A stretch of DNA of 64,000 nt from JAYRZB01 sp041916675 (GTDB lineage: Bacteria > Pseudomonadota > Alphaproteobacteria > Rhizobiales > Devosiaceae). Location of the stretch: NCBI GenBank assembly GCA_041916675.1, contig JAYRZB010000005.1, forward strand, positions 186,001 to 250,000, written 5' to 3'. The position numbers and the translations under genes are program-made. Each line of letters starts with the position of its first letter. Positions within the stretch are counted from its first letter, which is position 1. The notes under the pieces are model-generated. The model worked only from the letters and a program-made list of their open reading frames with translations, was not told the origin of the DNA and did not search any database. Shown piece by piece: positions 57,488 through 64,000 of this stretch.

Positions 57488-58549
57488 CTAGAGCGTGAGG
57501 ATGTCGGTGCCGTCGATGCCGACCTTGATGGTCTGGCCAACCGCCGGAGGCGGGGTGCGCAGGTCGTTGAACGTATCGAGGCTGATTTCGTTGTGGCCAA
57601 GGTGGATCTGCAGGCGGACCACGGAGCCGAGGAAATGCACGCCGCTGACGCGGCCCTCAAGCACATTGTCCTTGTTGGCTTGGGCACCGACCGAGATGGC
57701 TTCGGGGCGCATGGTCAGGGCGATGGGCGCGCCGTTGGCAGCACCAGCTGGCATGCTGGGCAGTTTCAAGGTTTGCCCGTCGATTGACACCAGATTGGCG
57801 GACGCATCCTGGATGGTGCCTTCAAGCGTATTGAGCGTCCCCACAAAGGTCGCCACAAAGCGGGATGCCGGGTGATTGTAGATTTCAACCGGCGAGCCGA
57901 CCTGTTCGACATTGCCCGCATTCATCACCACGATGCGGTCCGAGATCGAAAGGGCTTCTTCCTGATCGTGGGTCACAAAGACGGTGGTGATGCCCAGTTC
58001 GCGCTGGATGGCGCGGATTTCCTCGCGCAGCGAGACGCGGATCTTGGCATCGAGCGCCGAGAGCGGCTCGTCGAGCAGCAGCATGCGCGGGCTAGGTGCA
58101 ATGGCGCGAGCCAGGGCAACACGCTGCTGCTGGCCGCCGGAGAGCTCGAAGGGGAAACTCTTGGCCCGGCCGGGCAGGCCGATCAGCTTGAGCATTTCTT
58201 CGACCCGGGCCCGCATCGGCTCCTTGGCCATGCCAGCAATCCTGAGACCGAAGGCGATGTTATCGCCCACGTTCATATTGGGGAACAGCGCATAGGCCTG
58301 GAAGACCATGCCGATCTTGCGCTGGTTGGGATTGAGGTCGGTGATGTCCTTGCCATCGACCTTGATGCGGCCCGAAGTGGGACGTTCGAACCCCGCGATC
58401 ATGCGCAGGATGGTGGTCTTGCCGCAGCCGGAGGGGCCGAGCAGGGTGACAAATTCACCCTTGCCGAAGGACAGGCTGACATCCTTGACCACAGTTGTGG
58501 CCCCGAAGGTCTTGATGAGGTTTTCGAGCTGAAGGAAATTGTCGGCCAT
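57488..58549 (-). CDS. ABC transporter ATP-binding protein (PotA/FbpC type)
   Basis: ATPase of 353 residues with the start at 58549 (MADNFLQLENLIKTFG); a longer frame is rejected because it reads through the permease end. Walker A GPSGCGKTT, signature LSGGQQQR, Walker B MLLLDEPLSALDAK and H-loop VTHDQEEAL are intact; the C-terminal TOBE domain includes MRPEAISV. It has one base between its start and the upstream permease stop. Last of the four ABC genes. Substrate unknown. Confidence 0.9.
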   Translation of the reverse strand: MADNFLQLENLIKTFGATTVVKDVSLSFGKGEFVTLLGPSGCGKTTILRMIAGFERPTSGRIKVDGKDITDLNPNQRKIGMVFQAYALFPNMNVGDNIAFGLRIAGMAKEPMRARVEEMLKLIGLPGRAKSFPFELSGGQQQRVALARAIAPSPRMLLLDEPLSALDAKIRVSLREEIRAIQRELGITTVFVTHDQEEALSISDRIVVMNAGNVEQVGSPVEIYNHPASRFVATFVGTLNTLEGTIQDASANLVSIDGQTLKLPSMPAGAANGAPIALTMRPEAISVGAQANKDNVLEGRVSGVHFLGSVVRLQIHLGHNEISLDTFNDLRTPPPAVGQTIKVGIDGTDILTL

Positions 58550-58550
58550 G

Positions 58551-59342
58551 TCAGTCCGTGCGTACTGCGGTTTTGGGCTGGAAGCGGGCAAGCAGTTGAA
58601 TCATGCCCATTGCACCCCAGGTGATGGCGAAAGAGATGATGGCAAGCGCTGATGGTTCGAAGGCGCGGTTGGCGCCGATCAGCTGCAGATAGGGACCAAA
58701 GCCGGGCCGGCTGAGCAGGCTGGCAATGGTGAACTCGCCGATCACGATGGCAAAAGTCAGGAAGGCGCCCGAAAGGACGGCCACGAAGATATTGGGGAAG
58801 ATGATGGTGCCGATAATCCGCACCGTGCCAGCCCCAAGGATGGTCGCCGCCTCCGTCAGGGTCTGCACATCGATGGTGCGCAGGCCCGTATCGATGGCCC
58901 TGTACATATAGGGCAGGGCCAGCGTGACATAGGCGCAGGTCAGGAGGAAATCCGTGCCGGTGGCCGAATTGGTCAGCGGCAACCAGGACGAGGTATTGTA
59001 CATCCGGATATAGCCGAAGACGAGAATGATCGGCGGGATGATCAGCGGCAGCAGGGTCAGGAATTCGAGCACCGGGCGCAGCCAGGGCATGCGCAGGCGC
59101 ACGAAATAGGCGGCCGGAACCACGATCAGCACACCCACGATGATGGTGACAACGCCGATGGCAAGCGAATAGCCCAGGGTGGACTGGAATCGCGGATCGG
59201 AGAAGACAGCAGCGTAGGAATCAAGGGTCAGGGCATCGCGCCGCATGCGCAGCGAGAAGATGAAGGTGGCCAGAAGCGGCAACAGAAAATAGGCTGCCGC
59301 GATGGCCACGATGATCCACGACCAGAAGCGGGATTTCTTCAT
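58551..59342 (-). CDS. ABC transporter permease (PotC type)
   Basis: Permease of 263 residues. The start at 59342 (MKKSRFWSWIIVAIAAAYFLLPLL) overlaps the upstream permease stop by four bases; the longer frame to 59660 is rejected. EAA loop LTEAATILGAGTVRIIGTIIFPNIFVAV (about 167-194). Six hydrophobic segments are visible. Confidence 0.88.
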   Translation of the reverse strand: MKKSRFWSWIIVAIAAAYFLLPLLATFIFSLRMRRDALTLDSYAAVFSDPRFQSTLGYSLAIGVVTIIVGVLIVVPAAYFVRLRMPWLRPVLEFLTLLPLIIPPIILVFGYIRMYNTSSWLPLTNSATGTDFLLTCAYVTLALPYMYRAIDTGLRTIDVQTLTEAATILGAGTVRIIGTIIFPNIFVAVLSGAFLTFAIVIGEFTIASLLSRPGFGPYLQLIGANRAFEPSALAIISFAITWGAMGMIQLLARFQPKTAVRTD

Positions 59343-60283
59343 TTGAGCCACCGCTCGGCGCGGGCGCGCACCACAAGATAGATGATGTTGGCAATGCCGG
59401 TGATTACGATCATGCCCAATGCCAGTGCGGCACCGAGACCGGGATTGTGCAGCACGTCGCCACGGATCTGCGAGAAGAGCAGGATGGGCACGATATTGAG
59501 GCCTGACCCGGTAAGCGAATAGGCGGTTGCGATGGCGCCGAAGGCATTGGCGAACAGCAGGGACAGAGTGCCCAGAAGGTTCGGCCAGAGCACAGGGAGG
59601 CCAACATAGCGCCAGAACTGGAACGGCGAGGCGCCAAGGGTGGCTGCGGCCTCGGACCATTCCTTCTTGAGCCCGTCAATGGCGGGGGCAATGATCAGCA
59701 CCATCAGCGGAATCTGGAAATAGAGATAGGTGATGGTGAGGCCAAAGAAGCTGATGACGTTGAAGCCACCGCGATAGATATCGAGCCCGAAGGACTTCAG
59801 GATGATGGTGACGATGCCGAGCCGCCCAAGCGTTGCGAGGAAGGCAAAGGCCAGCGGCACGCCGGCGAAGTTGGATGCGACGCCGGAAAAGGTCATGACC
59901 GTGCTGCGCAGGAAGGGCGGCATGCGGCCACGGATGATGGCGAGGGCGATGATCAAACCGAAACCGGCACCCAGAACCGCGGTCAACGCCGACAGGCGGA
60001 TCGAGGCATTGAAGGCGTCGGCGATCTGTTCGGTGCGCAGGTCCAGAATGTTCTGCAGGGTGAAATTGCCCTGCGGGTCCTGAAAGGCCTGAATGATCAG
60101 GTAAAGGGTTGGAAGGATCAGGAACATCAGGGCAAAAACAATGAACGGCCCAACGCCGAGCAGTTCCACGAACCGCACGCGAGGCAACCGCCAGCCACCT
60201 GATTTTCCGGGGAGGGTAGCCAGCCCGGGAGAACCCGGGCTGGTGGAGGACGTGAGAGAACTCACGGGATCATTACTGGACAT
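59339..60283 (-). CDS. ABC transporter permease (PotB type)
   Basis: Permease of 314 residues. About 30 polar residues (SSNDPVSSLTSSTSPGSPG) precede the first membrane helix (LLGVGPFIVFALMFLILPTLYL). EAA loop WSEAAATLGASPFQFWRYVGLPVLWPN (about 208-234). Its start overlaps the end of the binding-protein gene by 11 bases (60273-60283). Confidence 0.88.
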   Translation of the reverse strand: MSSNDPVSSLTSSTSPGSPGLATLPGKSGGWRLPRVRFVELLGVGPFIVFALMFLILPTLYLIIQAFQDPQGNFTLQNILDLRTEQIADAFNASIRLSALTAVLGAGFGLIIALAIIRGRMPPFLRSTVMTFSGVASNFAGVPLAFAFLATLGRLGIVTIILKSFGLDIYRGGFNVISFFGLTITYLYFQIPLMVLIIAPAIDGLKKEWSEAAATLGASPFQFWRYVGLPVLWPNLLGTLSLLFANAFGAIATAYSLTGSGLNIVPILLFSQIRGDVLHNPGLGAALALGMIVITGIANIIYLVVRARAERWLK

Positions 60284-61379
60284 CAGCCCCTACGACGCTG
60301 TCCCAGTTCTCGGTGATGTACTTCTTGAATTCCGCCTGCTCGTCGAGCGAGGGGAACACGGCGCTGGCATAGGCATCAGCCGGCGGAAGTGCATCGAGAA
60401 GGTCCTGCGGGACCTTGCCATCGGCGACCAGCTCGTTGAATCGGGCCGGGTGGCAGAAGCCGCGCAGCAGGCCGATCTGGCCTTCGTCGCTATAGATATA
60501 CTCCATCCACAGCTTGGCAGCATTCGGATGGGGCGCATAGGCCGAGATGGCCTGGGCGTAGAGGCCGCCAACAACGCCGGTCTTGGGGACGACGATGGTG
60601 GTTGCCGGGTTGCCCGCAAAGCCCTTCTGCCAGGCCAGGGCATTATAGTCCCAGGCGACAGCAATCGGGGTGGTGCCCTGAGCGATCGGGGCTGCCTTGG
60701 CTTCAACCGGGACGAAGTTGCCTGCTGCGTTGAGATCAGCAAAGAACTTCAGACCGGCCTCGGCGGCCTTGGCCTTGTCGCCGCCGGTGGCCGAGAGGCC
60801 CGCAGCGTAGATGGACTGGATGGCCTGATTGGCGGTGCGCGGATCACCAGCCAGGGCGACCTGGCCATTGTACTCGGGCTTCATCAGGTCGGCCCAATCG
60901 GTGGGCACGTTGGCGACGAGGTCGGTGTTGACGATGAACGACAGCGCGCCGTAGTAGCCGCCATACCAGTGACCATCTGGGTCGCGGGCTTCGGGCAGCA
61001 TCTTGTCGAAGACCGAAACCTTATAGGGCATCAGTAGGCCTTCGGCAGTGGCCGACGGGCCATAGGACAGGCCGACGTCGATCACGTCGGGAGCCTGCGG
61101 GCCGGTATTGCCCTTGTTGGCCTTGATGGCTTCGATTTCGTCGGCCGAGCCCGCATCGGGGTTCAGTTCGTTGACGGTGATGCCGGGATACTTGGCCTTG
61201 AATGCGTCGATAACACCGCGCCAGCCGCACCAGTCATCGGGAAGGGCGATGACGCTGAGCATGCCCTCTGCGGTTGCGGCAGCTTCCAGTTCGGCCATGC
61301 TCTGGGCCGAAACCGGCGACACCGTTGCCACGATGGCAAGCAGCGATACTGAAGTGGCGAATGCCTTAGCTAGTTTCAT
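60273..61379 (-). CDS. ABC transporter substrate-binding protein (PotD/FbpA-type), substrate unknown
   Basis: Periplasmic binding protein of 368 residues. Signal peptide MKLAKAFATSVSLLAIVATVSPVSA, cleaved before QSMAELEAAA. The LSVIALPDDWCGWRGVIDAFKAKYPGITVNELNPDAGSADEIEAIKANKG stretch is of the AfuA/FbpA-PotD class 1 kind seen with iron, phosphonate or polyamine transporters. AGGAGACGG precedes the start. First of a four-gene ABC operon (binding protein, two permeases, ATPase). I cannot name the ligand. Confidence 0.83.
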   Translation of the reverse strand: MKLAKAFATSVSLLAIVATVSPVSAQSMAELEAAATAEGMLSVIALPDDWCGWRGVIDAFKAKYPGITVNELNPDAGSADEIEAIKANKGNTGPQAPDVIDVGLSYGPSATAEGLLMPYKVSVFDKMLPEARDPDGHWYGGYYGALSFIVNTDLVANVPTDWADLMKPEYNGQVALAGDPRTANQAIQSIYAAGLSATGGDKAKAAEAGLKFFADLNAAGNFVPVEAKAAPIAQGTTPIAVAWDYNALAWQKGFAGNPATTIVVPKTGVVGGLYAQAISAYAPHPNAAKLWMEYIYSDEGQIGLLRGFCHPARFNELVADGKVPQDLLDALPPADAYASAVFPSLDEQAEFKKYITENWDSVVGADVQ

Positions 61380-61808
61380 ATCCGTCTCCTGTGGTCGTTT
61401 CTCTTATTGGTTTTGTTTAGTTCGCCCGAAGCACTGTCAGACGGCTCGACCGCCTAAGGTCTTTCCATGACGGCGGCATGACGCCGCGACCGAAATGGTT
61501 ACCAAAGGGGTGAAATGTTGCAAGTCCAAACCCAAGTGCCCGACTTCCCTCACGATGCCCGGCGATAAGCGCCTTTTGCATCCACTTCGAGATTAAGTCA
61601 CTTTTGATCGGCTTCGTCCAGCACTGTCATAAAACTCGTGCACGGCATTGATTGTGTTGAACTTGAATTGTCACAATCGGCGGCACGGAGGCTGCGTTGG
61701 GAACTATCTTTTAGAGCCGTTCTAAGAAGAGGGATTATTTGTTGATTATAAATGTCGACTTTGTTAGGCCGCTTGTCATGTTTCCAGTTGGCAGCGCGGA
61801 GAAAATTG
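61380..61808. other. Intergenic region with two inverted repeats and an Irr-like box
   Basis: No gene is supported in these 429 bases between divergent transcription units. GATTGTG (61650-61656) and CACAATC (61672-61678) form an inverted repeat, the right part of which contains the perfect palindrome ATTGTCACAAT (61667-61677). The Irr-like box is listed separately. The AT-rich stretch 61730-61765 is part of the imelysin leader. Nothing else was recognised. Confidence 0.6.
61710..61726. promoter_or_regulatory. Irr-type iron control element (ICE-like)
   Basis: TTTAGAG-CCG-TTCTAAG differs at two positions from the palindrome TTTAGAA-N3-TTCTAAA that I recall for Irr boxes of Rhizobiales. It lies 82 bases before the imelysin start. 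The downstream genes are iron-linked families, supporting an iron-responsive role. Confidence 0.55.
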
Positions 61809-63074
61809 ATGGCAGCCCTCAAAAACATCCTTCTTGCAGGCACCAGTGCGGCCTTTGGACTCCTGATGCTCGCGCCGGCTCAGGCGGCGGACGCCAGCGC
61901 CGTCCTCAACAATTATGCCGACCTCGCGGAGGCCGGGTATAAAGATTCTCTCGACACGGCCAAGGCACTGGCTGAGGCCGTGAATGCGCTGGTGACCAGC
62001 CCCTCCGATGATACGCTTGCGGCGGCCCGGGCGGCATGGGTGGCGGCCCGCGTGCCCTATCAGCAAACCGAGGCGTTCCGTTTCGGCAACCCCATTGTCG
62101 ATGAGTGGGAAGGCAAGGTGAATGCCTGGCCGCTCGATGAGGGGCTGATTGACTATGTCGATGCGCGCTATGGCACCGAGAGCGATGAGAACAGTCTTTA
62201 CACCGCCAACGTGATCGCCAATTCATCGCTGATGATTGATGGCAACACGGTGGATGCCAGCCAGATCACGCCCGCCCTCTTGGCGGATGCGCTGAGCGAA
62301 GCCGGTGGGATCGAGGCCAATGTGGCCACCGGCTATCACGCGATCGAGTTTCTGTTGTGGGGGCAGGACCTGAATGGAACCGGGCCCGGCGCGGGCAACC
62401 GTCCGGCGACCGACTTTGACCCGGCCAACTGCAGCAACGGCAATTGTGACCGCCGCGCTGCCTATCTCATTGCAGCTACCGACCTGTTGGTCAGCGACCT
62501 TGACTATATGGTGTCGAACTGGGTGGATGGCGGGGCAGCGCGTGTTGCGCTGGGCGAAGCGGGCATTCCCGCGATCCTGACCGGCATGGGTTCCCTGTCA
62601 TTCGGTGAACTGGCGGGCGAGCGCATGAAGCTTGGCTTGTTGCTGCACGATCCGGAAGAGGAGCATGACTGCTTCTCGGACAACACCCACAACAGCCACT
62701 ATTACGATGCGCTGGGCGTGCGCAATATCTATGTCGGCCGCTATGAGCGGGTGGATGGCAGCGTGGTCGAAGGGCCATCACTGGCTGAACTGATTGCCGA
62801 GAAGGATGCGGCACTCGATACCGAGATTCGCGCGCTGCTTGATGATACAGTGGCCAAGATGCAAGCGATCAAAGCGCGGGCCGAAGGTGGCGAGGCCTAT
62901 GACCAGATGATCGGTGAAGGCAATGCCGAGGGCAACGCGGTGGTGCAGGCGGCGATCGATGGGCTGATTGCCCAGACCCGCGGCATCGAACGCGCCGTCG
63001 CCTTGCTCAAGCTCGACGGCGTGACGATTGAAGACAGTGACAGCCTGTCGAACCCGGATGCTGTCTTTCAGTAA
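61809..63074 (+). CDS. Imelysin family periplasmic protein (IrpA-like)
   Basis: Protein of 421 residues (M75/imelysin family) with a signal peptide MAALKNILLAGTSAAFGLLMLAPAQA. The ATG at 61809 is chosen because of the signal sequence and GGAG ahead; an upstream in-frame start would precede the signal with 19 unlikely residues. The family motif GxHxxE is G175YHAIE in NVATGYHAIEFLLWGQD. Cysteines in NCSNGNCDRR and EHDCFSD may be structural. Relatives include EfeO and iron-regulated protein A, thought to bind iron in the periplasm rather than to act as a peptidase. Followed by a di-heme DUF1111 gene. Confidence 0.9.
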   Translation: MAALKNILLAGTSAAFGLLMLAPAQAADASAVLNNYADLAEAGYKDSLDTAKALAEAVNALVTSPSDDTLAAARAAWVAARVPYQQTEAFRFGNPIVDEWEGKVNAWPLDEGLIDYVDARYGTESDENSLYTANVIANSSLMIDGNTVDASQITPALLADALSEAGGIEANVATGYHAIEFLLWGQDLNGTGPGAGNRPATDFDPANCSNGNCDRRAAYLIAATDLLVSDLDYMVSNWVDGGAARVALGEAGIPAILTGMGSLSFGELAGERMKLGLLLHDPEEEHDCFSDNTHNSHYYDALGVRNIYVGRYERVDGSVVEGPSLAELIAEKDAALDTEIRALLDDTVAKMQAIKARAEGGEAYDQMIGEGNAEGNAVVQAAIDGLIAQTRGIERAVALLKLDGVTIEDSDSLSNPDAVFQ

Positions 63075-63126
63075 CCCTGCATGAGGCGGGTGGGGCCCAG
63101 CGCGCCGCCCGTTATCGGAAGCACAA

Positions 63127-64000
63127 ATGTACAAGTCTGCCACTCTGCTGCTCGCCCTGATCCTGACCGCCGGAATCAGCATTGCCCAGGATGCCCCGCT
63201 CAAGCGGAGCTTTCATTCGGATGAGGAGATCAAGCGGGTCGAGGCCGTGACGCGGCCAACAGTTGACTTCAGCCAGCCCGAGAGCTTCGAAGTGATGCAG
63301 GGCGGGGCGGGCACGACGCGCAAGATTGTGAACGCCGATGCCTTTTCGCACAGCATGGCCAACCTGACCTTTGCCGATGAGGAAACCTTCAAGCTCGGCA
63401 ATGGCCTGTTCCGCAAGCTTTGGGTTTCGGCGCCATCTTCGACACAGGCTTCGGATGGACTGGGGCCGCTATTCAATGCCCGGGCCTGTCAGAGCTGCCA
63501 CCTCAAGGATGGCCGAGGCCATCCGCCTGAAAACGGCGAGAGCAGTTCGGTCTCGATGTTCCTGCGGCTTTCGGTACCGCCGCAGGACGGCCTGGCCGAG
63601 GAGGCAATCGCACGTTCTGAGGTCAAGACCTATCCCGAGCCGGTCTATGGCGGGCAATTGCAGGAATCGGCGGTGCCAGGCCTGGCGGGCGAGGGGCGCA
63701 TGGTCATCAACTACAGCCCGCTGCCGGTGACGCTGGGCGATGGCACGGTGGTGGAACTGCGTGCGCCAAGCTACGCGATTGCCGATCCTGCCTATGGGCC
63801 GATGGCCGATGATGTGCTGATTTCCCCCCGCGTGACCCCGCAGATGATCGGGCTGGGACTGCTTGAGGCGATTGCGGCTGACGATATCACCAACCGGCAG
63901 GACGCCAGCGACTGGAACGGGGATGGAATCTCCGGGCGGGCCAATTATGCGACCGATCCGAAGAGCGGCAAGGTGATGCTGGGGCGCTTTGGCTGGAAGG
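63127..64000 (+). CDS. Di-heme DUF1111 family oxidoreductase (partial)
   Basis: The frame runs off the right edge; 291 residues are present. Signal peptide MYKSATLLLALILTAGISIA before QDAPL. The first heme motif is C120QSCH in NARACQSCHLKDGRGHPP, and the region NRQDASDWNGDGISGRANYATDPKSG is typical of DUF1111 di-heme proteins. A second CxxCH is expected beyond the edge. It follows the imelysin gene by 52 bases with GGAAG ahead of the ATG. Imelysin-DUF1111 pairs are a known conserved arrangement, suggesting periplasmic redox handling of iron. Confidence 0.88.
   Translation, partial: MYKSATLLLALILTAGISIAQDAPLKRSFHSDEEIKRVEAVTRPTVDFSQPESFEVMQGGAGTTRKIVNADAFSHSMANLTFADEETFKLGNGLFRKLWVSAPSSTQASDGLGPLFNARACQSCHLKDGRGHPPENGESSSVSMFLRLSVPPQDGLAEEAIARSEVKTYPEPVYGGQLQESAVPGLAGEGRMVINYSPLPVTLGDGTVVELRAPSYAIADPAYGPMADDVLISPRVTPQMIGLGLLEAIAADDITNRQDASDWNGDGISGRANYATDPKSGKVMLGRFGWK

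Noticed and set aside
61701..61722. GGAAC followed by CGTT upstream of the imelysin gene, as an EcfG promoter
   Set aside because: The spacer is only 13 bases, whereas 16-17 are needed; the same bases are better explained by the Irr-like box.
1..64000. CRISPR arrays, tRNA or rRNA genes, insertion sequences, prophage or integrase genes
   Set aside because: None was seen by reading both strands; the only repeats are the 3.3-4.0 kb array, which lacks regular short repeats and spacers.

Overview
The window is about 64 kb of a high-GC alphaproteobacterial chromosome. The general stress module PhyR-NepR-EcfG, HWE/HisKA_2 kinases, a Sit-type manganese transporter behind Fur/Mur-like palindromes, a Thu-type trehalose transporter and an Irr-like box together suggest Hyphomicrobiales, perhaps a Devosia-like genus. 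The genus is inferred from gene content only. No rRNA, tRNA, CRISPR, prophage or insertion sequence was seen.

Layout. 1-3.2 kb: sitABCD-like Mn/Fe ABC transporter, cut by the left edge. 3.2-4.0 kb: non-coding array of diverged direct repeats. 4.0-9 kb: ilvD, cutC with a ROK kinase, and a YegD-like Hsp70. 9-14.7 kb: LacI regulator divergent from a trehalose/maltose ABC operon (thuEFGK-like), with promoter, two operators and a hairpin over the thuE Shine-Dalgarno. 14.8-19.5 kb: GNAT acetyltransferase, then a GntR regulator divergent from a hydroxyproline catabolic operon (lyase, FAD dehydrogenase, epimerase). 20.2-26.5 kb: six-TM hybrid histidine kinase, single-domain response regulator, convergent alpha-oxoamine-synthase-family enzyme with CqsA-like residues, and a GGDEF/EAL protein. 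This resembles an alpha-hydroxyketone (CqsA/CqsS, Lqs, Jqs) signalling module. 26.5-31 kb: polar amino-acid/opine-type ABC importer with an AstE/AspA-type deacylase.

31-41.1 kb is a general stress response island: phyR divergent from nepR-ecfG, three HWE/HisKA_2 kinases, a degenerate receiver, a Crp/Fnr regulator, a lipid kinase homologue and several small membrane proteins. I read five EcfG-type promoters (GGAAC-N16/17-CGTT) here; four are exact and one has a single mismatch. They tie phyR, nepR-ecfG, two kinases and small membrane proteins into one regulon.

41.1-47.8 kb: a three-gene operon (DUF2126/transglutaminase fusion, circularly permuted ATP-grasp/alpha-E fusion, second transglutaminase). 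These are predicted peptide-ligase and peptidase-like enzymes of unknown substrate. 47.9-54.4 kb: LysR and a ydcSTUVW-like putrescine uptake and aminobutyraldehyde oxidation operon. 54.5-57.4 kb: small membrane protein, SRPBCC protein with ArsR, SorC-type regulator and mercaptopyruvate sulfurtransferase. 57.5-61.4 kb: PotABCD/Fbp-type ABC importer of unknown substrate. 61.7-64 kb: iron-related imelysin and di-heme DUF1111 pair behind an Irr-like box, cut by the right edge.

Most of the window is uptake and catabolism of small molecules (metals, trehalose, hydroxyproline, amino acids, putrescine), each with its own local regulator. The signalling and stress islands sit between these operons.
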